The notes beneath the pieces were generated by a model that made no database searches, was not told the origin of the DNA, and was given only the letters and a program-made list of their open reading frames with translations. From contig NZ_ABCS01000031.1 in assembly GCF_000170895.1 (NCBI RefSeq), positions 1-64,000 of the forward strand: a stretch of 64,000 nt of DNA. The letters are read 5' to 3'. Each line of letters starts with the position of its first letter. Position 1 is the stretch's first letter. Source of the stretch: Plesiocystis pacifica SIR-1. Lineage in GTDB: Bacteria; Myxococcota_A; Polyangia; Nannocystales; Nannocystaceae. A program made the position numbers and the translations under genes. This document shows positions 39,915 through 51,454 of this stretch, piece by piece.

Positions 39915-41411
39915 ATGGATGCCGACCTGCCGCCCGACGACGATGGGCCCGACGAGCTCGACCCGAGTGAGCCCATCGACGAGATCCCGCTGCTGGATGA
40001 GTCGGAGCGGCTGCCCCCCGCTTGGCGCGAGCTCCTCGCGGAGATCAGCGCCTGCCGAGCGGTCCATCAGCAGATGCCCGAGGAGCCGCTGTTTCGGATC
40101 GGGCGCTACGAGATCGAGGACTACATCGGGCACGGTGGTATGGGGGTGGTGGTTCAGGGGCGCGACCCGGAGCTCGAGCGCCCGATCGCCATGAAGCTGT
40201 GCCTGGGGGCGCGAGCGAAGGCCGAGGAGGCGCTGCTTCGGGAGGCGCGGGTCCTGGCGAAGCTGGACCATCCCAACATCATCCGGGTGTTCGACGCGGG
40301 TCGCTACGAGGGCCACTTGTTCGTGGTCATGGAGCTCGTCGAGGGCGAGGACGCAGGCCGGTGGAGCCGACGCTGGGTCGAGCTCGCCGAGGTTCGCCGA
40401 GTCTACGTCGCCGCGGCGCAGGGTCTCGCGGCGGCGCACGAGGCGGGGGTGCTGCACGGGGACTTCAAGCCCTCGAACGTGCTGGTCGCCCAAGGGGGGC
40501 GGGTGCTCGTGGCGGACTTCGGCGTAGCTGAGGCGCTCGGCGAGGCTGGAGAGGACTCGGCTCCCAACGAGGGGCCTCGGCGGGGGACGCTCCTCTACAT
40601 GGCTCCAGAGCGTTTGTGGGGCGAGGCTGGGGATGCGCGCTCGGATCTTTACTCGCTGTGCGCGTCGATGTGGCAAACGGTCTATGCGAGCCCGCCTTTC
40701 GAGGGGTCGAGCGCGAGTGAGTTGCTCGCGGCGATCGAAGCGAGGGACCTGCGCGAGGGCTATGACGCGCTCGACGACGTGCCGGAGTGGTTGGCGGCGG
40801 CGCTGCGGCGTGGGCTGGCCGAGGAGCCTGACGATCGCTTTGGATCGATGGCGGAGCTCATCGAGGCCCTGCGCAACGAGGAGACCGACGACGGAGGCTC
40901 ATCCGGTGGGGGAGTCGGGAGCTGGCGCGGACGTTCGGGCTTTCTACACGGGCTGCTCCTGGGCCTGTCGGGGTTCGCAGGCTTCGCCGTCGTGCTGCTC
41001 GTGCTCTTCGTGCAGATGACGCGGCCGAGTGTCGGCAAGCTGGTCCCGGAGTTGACCGTCGCAGAACCGGCCGAGACCCGATCTGCGGCTGATGTCGCAG
41101 TCCGGTTAATCGGAGAGGGACGCTACGAAGAGGCTCAGGCCGTCTGGGAGGCAGAGGAAAGCCGACGCAAAGCGGAGGGCGAGCCCGTCGCCGAGCCTGC
41201 TCTCGCCATCGCCCAAGCTTACCTCGAGCGCGCGAAGACTCTGATCGAGACCTCCCCCAAGCTGTCGGGCAAGCTCGCGGGGCTGGCGGTCGAAGCCGCT
41301 AGCACGGCCCGCACTGAACTGTGGGAGGAGGGACTCCCCCGAACCCACGCAGATAAGGTCCGTGGGGAGGCCCTGGCTCTTCAGCAGCGTGCGAAGGCCG
41401 CCAAAGATTAG
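39915..41411 (+). CDS. Membrane Ser/Thr protein kinase of signalling cassette B
   Basis: 498 residues from ATG 39915. Kinase motifs: IGHGGMG (71-77), lysine in IAMK (94), HGDFKPSN (181-188), DFG (201-203), APE (230-232). One membrane helix at about 344-368, then an outer domain of about 125 residues with DVAVRLIGEGRYEEAQAVWE, a pattern it shares with the cassette A kinase. The last 4 bases overlap the convergent Cys-rich gene. It probably relays an envelope signal to the divergent sigma factor. Confidence 0.9.
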   Translation: MDADLPPDDDGPDELDPSEPIDEIPLLDESERLPPAWRELLAEISACRAVHQQMPEEPLFRIGRYEIEDYIGHGGMGVVVQGRDPELERPIAMKLCLGARAKAEEALLREARVLAKLDHPNIIRVFDAGRYEGHLFVVMELVEGEDAGRWSRRWVELAEVRRVYVAAAQGLAAAHEAGVLHGDFKPSNVLVAQGGRVLVADFGVAEALGEAGEDSAPNEGPRRGTLLYMAPERLWGEAGDARSDLYSLCASMWQTVYASPPFEGSSASELLAAIEARDLREGYDALDDVPEWLAAALRRGLAEEPDDRFGSMAELIEALRNEETDDGGSSGGGVGSWRGRSGFLHGLLLGLSGFAGFAVVLLVLFVQMTRPSVGKLVPELTVAEPAETRSAADVAVRLIGEGRYEEAQAVWEAEESRRKAEGEPVAEPALAIAQAYLERAKTLIETSPKLSGKLAGLAVEAASTARTELWEEGLPRTHADKVRGEALALQQRAKAAKD

Positions 41412-41914
41412 CCCTCGAGGCAGTCCACAGTTCCGTCTTCGTTCGTCGCGCCTCCATCGCAGAAGGTGCTGTAGCCATCGATCTCAGCACAAGCCCAGAG
41501 CATATCGGCGCTGATCTCTTCGCAGCCCTGCCAGGTGCAGCACAGAATCGATGAGCCCATGGGGGTTGCGACTGGATCGAGTTCATCGACGCAGAAGCCA
41601 AGATCGCACGCGCCGGGGAAGGGCTGGTAGCACACCGCACCATCAGCGACGGCCTCGCCGTACTCGCAGTGGCGGCGCTCGCCTACCACGCAGCGATCGT
41701 TCGCGTCGGGGAACTCGCAGGTCGAGTTGTCTCCGTCGATGGTGCAGCACAAATCCGCGTCGAGTCGGGGAGCGTCGGGGCCCGTCCACTGGCAGTAGCG
41801 GGAGAAGGTCTGGCCCAAGCCATCGGTGTAGGGGCTTCCGTCGTCATCGATATAGACGTCGGCGCACAGGTCCGGGGCGAGGATGAGGGTGGAGAGGATG
41901 AACGTGAGCATCAT
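41408..41914 (-). CDS. Secreted Cys-rich protein of signalling cassette B
   Basis: 168 residues from ATG 41912-41914 with a signal segment MMLTFILSTLILAPDLC. About 16 cysteines in the mature part, in the same spacing blocks as 1008-1526 (YCQWTGPDAPRLDADLCC, ERRHCEYGEAVADGAVCYQP, ACDLGFC). The tail TNEDGTVDC is also shared. It is convergent with, and overlaps by 4 bp, the kinase gene. Function unknown; a disulphide-rich secreted partner of the kinase is a reasonable guess. Confidence 0.8.
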   Translation of the reverse strand: MMLTFILSTLILAPDLCADVYIDDDGSPYTDGLGQTFSRYCQWTGPDAPRLDADLCCTIDGDNSTCEFPDANDRCVVGERRHCEYGEAVADGAVCYQPFPGACDLGFCVDELDPVATPMGSSILCCTWQGCEEISADMLWACAEIDGYSTFCDGGATNEDGTVDCLEG

Positions 41915-42963
41915 CCTGCGACGCTATCAGCGCGAGAGAGGCCGCTGGCCTCGCCGGTCATGGGCCTGTGTCGCGTCGATCATGACGACCCACGACCGAG
42001 AAGTCGTCGCGGCGACGCTTCCTCACGGAGGGTTGGTACGGACTCAGGGCTCAGGTTCGACTTCGGGATCCCAACCGACCTCAACAGGGCGGCTGTGCGC
42101 GGGGTGGGCTCGACCAGTGGTTGGCTGAGAGCGACCCGTGGAGGATGGTCTCGACTCGTGAGGCCCCAGCGTCGACTAGCGAATACCAACCGCCGCCGGG
42201 GGGCGGACCTGGACCAGGAGTTGCTCATCGCTACAGCTCCCGACGATGATCGAGAGCTGAGGCCGACCTTCTGTCGGACCCTGTCGCGGTCTACCCGCAG
42301 CCGCGCGCTTCGGGGTAGTCGTCGCAGGCTGAGGTCCGTTGACCCACATCATGGGGACAATGCCCACACTTCAACTCTGTCACCCATGAGTCTGCCTCAG
42401 CACCACTATTAATTCTGGCCACGGTGGAAACAAGGAAGGGTGGAGGCGCGCTCAGGCCACACTTCGCCAAGAAGCGGCCAGCCTCGGGTGCCTCAGATGG
42501 TTTTCGGCGCGCATTTGACACGCGATTGATAGGCCGTTGGTACGCGATTGACAGGCCGTTGATACACCGAGAGCGCGATTTAGTACGCGATTGACAGGCC
42601 GTTGATACACCGAGAGCGCGATTTAGTACGCGATTGATAGACCGTTGACAGGCATCTGAGACACCCTCGGTAAAGCCGCGGCCGGAGCGCTCTGTGATGC
42701 GCCCCCAACCTCTGCGGGGTGACTCGTCCGGCACATATTCGAGGTGACCCAAAATGACCCCACGCCTGAGATGGGCGCAATTGGTGTGGTCATTTAAATC
42801 CTCGACGGACGTCGCAATTGGAGTCAGGCTCAGTCCATGGTTGAGCTACTCTCGAACACAGACACCAAGGCGCTGGCGAGTCTCGACGAAGACCGTGCGC
42901 GCCACGTGGTGGAGCGCGGTGCTCGATCCGGTCTCGAGGTTCAACACTGAGGAGGAGGAGCCG
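41915..42963. other. Long intergenic region with tandem repeat
   Basis: About 1 kb without a gene I can support; six-frame ORFs here are short and lack codon bias. The only clear structure is the 43-bp tandem repeat at 42521-42652. The stretch before it (41915-42520) shows nothing recognisable. It forms the left flank of element 3. Confidence 0.5.
42521..42652. repeat. Tandem 43-bp direct repeat
   Basis: Two exact 43-bp units at 42541-42583 and 42584-42626 (each starting TACGCGATTGACAGGCCGTT, ending GCGCGATTTAG), with partial units on both sides. The 19-mer CGCGATTGA(C/T)AGGCCGTTG recurs four times with small changes. There are no spacers, so it is not a CRISPR array. Iteron-like repeats beside a recombinase-bearing element could be replication or protein-binding sites. 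Confidence 0.75.
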
Positions 42964-43821
42964 ATGACCGCGATGAGGACCGTGGGCATCGTGGCGGCGA
43001 CGCTCGCCACGACGGCCGTAATCGGCGGCGGAGCCTACTGGCTCTACAAGCGCCGGAAAAAGAAGAAGGACGACGAACTCGCGGACGACGACGACGTGGT
43101 TCTCAAGGACTTCGAGGACGACGACGACCCGATCACCCCCGACGACATCCGCCCTCGAGGCGGGTTCATGGATCGCAACACGCTCCCGGACGACGTGAAG
43201 CAGGAGTTCATCGAGGCCTTCGGCGGCTACGCGCCGCCCAAGGACGAGATCCTTGACAACCTCACCCAGGAAGACGTGATCTTGTTCGGCGTGAAGTCGG
43301 AGCCCGTGCCGGGCTACCCCGAGGTCAGGGAGGAGATCCTCACTGCCAAGGTGCGGACCGTCGAGGACACGGTGATCCGGGCGCGGATCTCCGAGCCCGA
43401 GGAGTTCTCCGCGCACCTCGGCTCCTACGCCGGTCATGGCTTTCGCTTCGGCGAGATGGTCGAGGTCCCGCGCGGCGTGATCATCTTCGCCGCGCGGCCC
43501 AAGCCCACGGACGTGACGGGCTACGGCAAGCACGGGCGTCCGGCGGGGACCTTCGAGTCCAGCCACGTGACGAAGAAGAGCTACGACGTGCACCCCGGCA
43601 CGCCCTACGACCTCGTGATGCCCTACATCACCGACGACATCGAGTTCCACGTCGACCGCGCGATGGTCCGCTTCGAGCTCGTCGGGACCAAGGGGCTGCA
43701 TCAGCAGATCGTGTTCAAGGAAGGCAGCATGCACGGCGACGTGACGCTCCGGGCGCTCGATCGGGATCCGAAGACGGGGCTGGTGTTCGTGGCGCGCTGG
43801 AACTTCCACATCGAACCGTGA
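42964..43821 (+). CDS. N-anchored membrane protein, paralogue of element 1 gene 14838-15722
   Basis: 285 residues from ATG 42964. One membrane helix (TVGIVAATLATTAVIGGGAY) with a basic stop-transfer (KRRKKKKDD), an acidic linker (DDDDVVLKDFEDDDD), then the same globular domain as 14838-15722 (DEILDNLTQEDV, AHLGSYAGHGFRFGEMVEVP, YDVHPGTPYDLVMPY, GLVFVARWNFHIEP). The gene is intact. Its presence with the recombinase suggests a second, reduced copy of the element 1 type. Confidence 0.8.
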   Translation: MTAMRTVGIVAATLATTAVIGGGAYWLYKRRKKKKDDELADDDDVVLKDFEDDDDPITPDDIRPRGGFMDRNTLPDDVKQEFIEAFGGYAPPKDEILDNLTQEDVILFGVKSEPVPGYPEVREEILTAKVRTVEDTVIRARISEPEEFSAHLGSYAGHGFRFGEMVEVPRGVIIFAARPKPTDVTGYGKHGRPAGTFESSHVTKKSYDVHPGTPYDLVMPYITDDIEFHVDRAMVRFELVGTKGLHQQIVFKEGSMHGDVTLRALDRDPKTGLVFVARWNFHIEP

Positions 43822-43871
43822 GGACCAGTTACGGCCCGCGCGTAGGGGCCGAGACAAACTGGAGGTGAGCG

Positions 43872-43988
43872 GTGACGATCGAAGCGCGAGCGCCTCGAGC
43901 AGCTCAGTGTGGGAGCTTCGTGGTGCGCTGCCTCGACAACGACCCCATGGTCGGCAAGGGGCGTGACCTCGTCTGGCGCGGACGCTGA
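43872..43988 (+). pseudogene. N-terminal stub related to the 1304-residue polyvalent gene
   Basis: 38 codons from GTG 43872, with GGAGG 7 bp upstream. The start MTIEARAPRA and the position directly after the 14838-type paralogue parallel MKIEARQLRV at 15726. The frame then stops. The match is short, so homology is likely but not certain; gene order is the main support. Read as the remnant of a deleted polyvalent gene. Confidence 0.5.
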
Positions 43989-44105
43989 GCCCCAAAACTG
44001 AACCCGGCGGAACACGACGGACGGGCTTCGCGTCGTAGGCTGCCATCCGCTAGGATGGTCACCTACCGAAGAGCCACGCCCCGTCGTTGAGAGGAAACGA
44101 CAACG

Positions 44106-45284
44106 ATGAGCGTGAAAATCCGCCCCTACCGCAACGGGGGCTACGAAGTCGACATCATGATCCGCCTACCCAACGGCCAGACTCACCGCGAGCGACGCAA
44201 GTCGCCGTTCTCGGCCAAGTCTGCGTCGCTGCGCTGGGGCAGGGAACGCGAGCGCCACCTGCTGATCCATGGGTTGGCAACCGCCAGCGACGACGCTGGC
44301 CCGATAAAGAAGGAGGTCCCAACCCTGGCGGAGTTCGCCCCACGCTACATGGAGGGCTACGCCAAGGCCAACGGCCACAAACCATCCACCCTTGAGACCA
44401 AGCGCCAGGTCCTGCGCCTGCACTTGATCCCCGCGTTCGGGGACAAGCGCCTCGATCAGATCAACTCCGAGCTCGTCCAACGGCTCAAGGCCAAGCTCAC
44501 CGAGCACATGGCCAACAAGTCGATCAACAACGTGCTCGGCGTGCTCAACACGATGCTGAAGTGCGCCGTCGAGTGGGGCGTGCTCGAGGAGCTGCCCGTC
44601 CGAGCCAAGCGCATGCGCGTGAAGAGCCCGTCGATGGACTTCTACGACTTCGACGAGTACGCGGCGCTGGTCAAGGCCGCGGCGGCGCAGAGTCCCGAGT
44701 GCCTGGTGTTCGTGCTGCTTGCCGGCGATGCGGGGCTGCGCGCGGGGGAGATCCGCGGGCTGCACTGGGCTGCGGTGGATCTGCGCCGGCGTCAGCTGAC
44801 GGTCGAGCACTCGGAGTACAAGGGCGAGCTCACCACGCCCAAGTACGACAAGATCCGCACGATCCCGCTGACGCGGCGGCTCGCGGATGCGCTGGGGACT
44901 CTCCCCAGGGACTGCGAGCTCGTGCTGTACCGCGGGAGCGAGGGCCGGGAGATCCCGACCTCGCGGCAGACGGGGCGGACTATGCTGGAGAAGGCCCAGG
45001 ACGCCGCGAAGCTGCGACGTCGAGGGCCGCACACGCTGCGACACACCTTTTGTAGTCACCTCGCCATGCGCGGGGCGGCGGCACGGGTGATCCAGCAGCT
45101 CGCGGGGCACGCGTCGCTGGTGACGACGCAGCGCTACATGCACCTGTCCCCGGGCGCGACCGAGGCCGCGATCGCGCTGCTCGAGCAGCCGGCCCCGGTC
45201 CTGAAGCCGGCTGAGCCCACGGCCGGGCCCCGGCTTGGAGAGATTCGGGAGACGGAGGGGCGCCAGCCCCCTCACGCCCCGTAG
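44106..45284 (+). CDS. Tyrosine-type site-specific recombinase (integrase)
   Basis: 392 residues from ATG 44106 with a purine-rich GAGAGGAAA upstream. N-terminal arm-binding-like region, core-binding domain (about 70-170), catalytic domain (180-350). Catalytic residues: R212 (DAGLRAGE), K246 in TTPKYDKIR, H309xxR312 (HTLRHTFCSH), H335 (LAGHASLVT), nucleophile Y344 (QRYMHLSP). Intact. It integrates or excises DNA by strand exchange at att sites. No tRNA or matching att core was found nearby. Two R1 repeat copies follow the stop. The excisionase-like partner candidate is 23 kb away at 20603. Confidence 0.9.
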   Translation: MSVKIRPYRNGGYEVDIMIRLPNGQTHRERRKSPFSAKSASLRWGRERERHLLIHGLATASDDAGPIKKEVPTLAEFAPRYMEGYAKANGHKPSTLETKRQVLRLHLIPAFGDKRLDQINSELVQRLKAKLTEHMANKSINNVLGVLNTMLKCAVEWGVLEELPVRAKRMRVKSPSMDFYDFDEYAALVKAAAAQSPECLVFVLLAGDAGLRAGEIRGLHWAAVDLRRRQLTVEHSEYKGELTTPKYDKIRTIPLTRRLADALGTLPRDCELVLYRGSEGREIPTSRQTGRTMLEKAQDAAKLRRRGPHTLRHTFCSHLAMRGAAARVIQQLAGHASLVTTQRYMHLSPGATEAAIALLEQPAPVLKPAEPTAGPRLGEIRETEGRQPPHAP

Positions 45285-45305
45285 ACGGACCTTTTGACCC
45301 CTCAA

Positions 45306-45460
45306 ACCACGGGCGCCTGGGACCGGGGGCGCTTCGTCGCTGTCCGCTCCTCCGCTTTGGCTTGGTGGGCAATGGCGTTCGTGCCATCGAGAGGGCATGT
45401 GGTCGCCCCCGCAAGCGGGGGCGTGGATTCGTTGACGAGCGGTGGCGTCTCTGAGCTCTG
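45306..45460 (+). repeat. Dispersed repeat R1 (copy c)
   Basis: Full core. The hairpin loop differs from copies a and b: CGCCCCCGC-AA-GCGGGGGCG, while the stem is intact. First of two copies in tandem after the integrase. Confidence 0.8.
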
Positions 45461-45646
45461 TTTTGCCCACACAGGCGCCTGGGACCGGGGGCGCTTCGTC
45501 GCTATCCGCTCCTCCGCTTTGGCTTGGTGGGCAGTGGCGTTCGTGCCATCGAGAGGGCATGTGGTCGCCCCCGCTCGCGGGGGCGTGGATTCGTTGACGA
45601 GCGGCGGCGGAGGTTGAGTGGGCAGAAGCGGCGGCGTCTCTGAGCC
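45461..45646 (+). repeat. Dispersed repeat R1 (copy d)
   Basis: Second tandem copy, with a 5' leader (TTTTGCCCACACAGGCGCCT) and the CGCCCCCGCTCGCGGGGGCG hairpin, then a short insert before the 3' end GGCGTCTCTGAGCCCT, which runs into the end of the convergent SRPBCC gene. Confidence 0.8.
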
Positions 45647-46069
45647 CTATTTCGTCTCGAGCCAGGCCCCGAGGGCGGCGATCTGGCCCGCGTCGGTGCG
45701 GGCCACCAGCCAGCGCAGCACCGGGGCGAACAGGCCAAGGGGGCCCGACACGGCGCACCGGGCCGTCAGGCTCACCCGGGTGCGCTCGGGGTCGAGGGGG
45801 TCGAGGGCGTAGGCGTACTCCGCCTCGACGGCGCCCTGGCGGGAGCGAAGGACCAGGCGCTCGCCTGGCTTGCAGACTGCGATCTCGGCCTGGCGTGTCT
45901 TGCCCCGGGTGTGGAAGGTGAGCGTCGTGCCCACCGCCAGCGGGCCGTGGGCTTCGAGCCGGTCGATGCCGTGCATCCATCGACCGGCGTGCTCCCAGTC
46001 GACCATGGCCTGCCAGACGAACTCGACCGGGCGCGCGATGGTCTCGTCGACCGAAAATGCCTGTTTCAT
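45647..46069 (-). CDS. SRPBCC (START-like) family protein
   Basis: 140 residues from ATG 46067-46069. Start MKQAFSVDETIARPVEFVWQ, then AMVDWEHAGRWMHGIDRLEA and a C-terminal amphipathic helix (PVLRWLVARTDAGQIAALGA). This is the polyketide-cyclase/SRPBCC fold that binds a hydrophobic ligand. It lies 83 bp downstream of an AraC-type regulator on the same strand, so it may belong to the same operon. Ligand unknown. Confidence 0.7.
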   Translation of the reverse strand: MKQAFSVDETIARPVEFVWQAMVDWEHAGRWMHGIDRLEAHGPLAVGTTLTFHTRGKTRQAEIAVCKPGERLVLRSRQGAVEAEYAYALDPLDPERTRVSLTARCAVSGPLGLFAPVLRWLVARTDAGQIAALGAWLETK

Positions 46070-46152
46070 GCGGGGACCTCCATCGGATGTGGACCCAAGT
46101 TGCCACCAGCCGAGCCCCCGGTCTTGAACCGATTTGACCTGGAGGAGGTCGC

Positions 46153-47007
46153 TCAGCTCTCGGGCACGAAGCCGGCCCCGTCCCCGTGCTCGTCCGGCGG
46201 ATAGTGGGTCCGCTGCGCGGCGAGGTAGGCCGTCGGCGTGACCCCGGTGTGCCGCTTGAAGTCCCGCACCAGGTGGGCCTGGTCGGACCAGCCCAGGTCG
46301 AGGGCGCGCTCGGCCCAGCGCACTGGCCCGTGGGCGTCGATCAGCGCCAGCAGCCGTCGCATGCGCAAGAGCCTGGCGAGGCGTCGAGGGGAGAGGCCGA
46401 CGACTCGGGTGAACTCTCGATCGAGGTAGCCGTGGGAGATGTCCAGGGCCTGGGCGATGTCGGCCACGGGTCGGGTTGGATCGGCCTCGAGCATGGCCAC
46501 GGCGGCGGCGCAGCGCTCGATGCCCTTGACCTCGTGATCGCGCTCGGCGAGGGCCGCGAGGGCGCCTTCGAGGGCAGCGAGCATGGCGTCGGAGCCCTTG
46601 CTGGCCAGCAAGCGACGGCGAAGCTCGGCGGCGGGGGGCCAGGCCTCCATCAGGTCGACCACCCGACCACGCAGCGACGCCGGGCGCAGGCCGAACACGG
46701 CCTCGCAGCCCACCGGGGTACACACGATGCCCACCGCGAAGGTCTCGCCGGTGGGCTCGTTGATGACCGGGCCATCGTGGGGTCCGATCAAAAAGCCCTG
46801 CTCGGCGCGCAGGGTCGGCCCTTGCCCGTCCCGGGGCGTCTGCAAGATGGCGTCGCCCAATACGAACACCGCCACCGTCGAGCCGGTGGGCGCGATGCGT
46901 TCCCGGCGATAGGGGATGGTGCCCCGGGCGTACCAGATGGACTCCACGAGCTGGTCGCCAGGGGGCTTCACTCCGCGGGGGACGAAATCAAACTCGAAGG
47001 TGCTCAT
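46153..47007 (-). CDS. AraC-family transcriptional regulator
   Basis: 284 residues from ATG 47005-47007. N-terminal sensory domain of about 150 residues (WYARGTIPYRRERIAPTGST, EQGFLIGPHDGPVINEPTGE), C-terminal AraC DNA-binding domain with two HTHs (VADIAQALDISHGYLDREFT, RALDLGWSDQAHLVRDFKRH) and the signature TGVTPTAYLA. Probably regulates neighbouring genes in response to a small molecule. Confidence 0.85.
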   Translation of the reverse strand: MSTFEFDFVPRGVKPPGDQLVESIWYARGTIPYRRERIAPTGSTVAVFVLGDAILQTPRDGQGPTLRAEQGFLIGPHDGPVINEPTGETFAVGIVCTPVGCEAVFGLRPASLRGRVVDLMEAWPPAAELRRRLLASKGSDAMLAALEGALAALAERDHEVKGIERCAAAVAMLEADPTRPVADIAQALDISHGYLDREFTRVVGLSPRRLARLLRMRRLLALIDAHGPVRWAERALDLGWSDQAHLVRDFKRHTGVTPTAYLAAQRTHYPPDEHGDGAGFVPES

Positions 47008-47120
47008 GATCGTTCGCTGGCCCGTCGATGGGCGACGGCACCCAGCTTCACCTAGGCGCCGTCAGGCCGCGGGTCAAGGGCGCGGCTCGTCGCGCTCGTC
47101 GAGGTGGTGAGCTCTGCCGA

Positions 47121-48274
47121 TCACAAGTTTCCGGTGAACACGGCGTAGGCCCGGCCGCTCGACGCGTCGGCGTCGTGGCTGTGGTGTGGGGCGCCGATGA
47201 TCAGGTCGCCGCGGCCGTCTCCGTCGAGGTCGCCCGCTCCGGCGACGGACCAGCCCGCTCGCGCGTCGGCCTGTTCGCCCGTGAACACGAGGCCGCCGAT
47301 CCCGAGTTCGACCTCGGCGAGGGCGACGGGGTCGCCGTCCTCCTTGCCGTAGACGAGGTAGGCTCGGCCGGCGCCGCTGGCCCCCATCACTTCGGACAGG
47401 GGCGCTCCGACGATCAAGTCGTCGAGGCCGTCGCCGTTGACGTCGCCGACCCCGTCGACGCTGTAGCCTGCGCCGTCGGAGAGCAGGGCCTCTTGGATGA
47501 CGAAGCCACCGATCCCGTCCTCGAGCTCCTCGAGCAGCACTGGGGCAGGGTCGTCCTTGCCGAAGATCACGTAGATCGCGCTCGCCTTGTCGTCAACGCT
47601 AGAGCTGCCGAAGTGGTAGACACCAGGTTGTCGTAGGGGACGCCGATGAGCAGGTCGTCGAGGCCGTCGCCGTTGAAGTCGACCTCGCCCGCGACGGACC
47701 AACCCAGCTGGCTGTCGGCGAGGTCACCGTCGATGCTGTAGCCCATGCAGCCGAGCTCGCCGAGGGGGATCACCGGGGGCTCGTGCGGGGCGAGGGATTC
47801 GCCGACGCACGCTCCGCTGAGGCAGGCCTCGTCGACGACGCAGCCGAGCGGGTCCTCGCACGGCGTACCGTCAGCGAGGGGGACGGCGAGGCACTCTCCA
47901 GCGATGCACTGGCCCTCGACGCAGGGACCGTCGAGCTCGCTGCAGTCCTCGTCGCAGACGCCACCGGTGTCGGTGTCCGTGGTGTCGGTGTCGGTGTCCA
48001 TGGTGTCGGTGTCGGTGTCGGTGTCGGTATCCGTGGTGTCGGTTTGGGTCGTGTCAGTACCCGTTTCGGTCGTGTCAGTGCCGGTGTCGGTCGTGCTCGA
48101 GTCTCCGACCTCGTCGCCGCCCGTCGTCTCGCCATCCGTGCTGGCTTCCGTGTCCATTTCCGTGTCAGCGCTCTCTCCCTCCGCGCCCGCGTCGTCGGTG
48201 CAGCTGGATGCGAGGAGGAGCGAACACAGGAGCAGGGGCGCGCTGAGGGCGATGGTCGTGCGAGAGGGCATCAC
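47121..48274 (-). CDS. FG-GAP/integrin-repeat lipoprotein, frameshifted
   Basis: Starts ATG 48272-48274. Lipobox LLASSC, a Thr/Asp/Glu linker (TDTDTDTDTMDTDTDT), a Cys-rich block (CDEDCSELDGPCVEGQC), then FG-GAP repeats (DLADSQLGWSVAGEVDFNGD, GLDDLLIGVPYDNL). At 47623-47624 the frame shifts: AACCTGGTGTC for an expected AACCTGGGTGTC. The other frame continues GVYHFGSSSVDDKASAIYVI and three more repeats to the stop at 47121. One restored base gives about 384 residues. The repeats should form part of a beta-propeller with Ca-binding DxNGDG loops. Confidence 0.75.
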
Positions 48275-48332
48275 GCTCGCAGACCGCGACGGAGTCGGCG
48301 ATGTTTCACGAGCGGCGCGCGAGCGATGGCGA

Positions 48333-51453
<3,121 letters not shown>

Positions 51454-51454
<1 letters not shown>

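Noticed and set aside
42521..42652. CRISPR array
   Set aside because: The units are contiguous with no unique spacers and no cas genes are near.
45285..45650. Short proteins in the R1 copies after the integrase
   Set aside because: The same translated sequence recurs at each R1 copy because the DNA repeats; it has no start site of its own and is a non-coding repeat.
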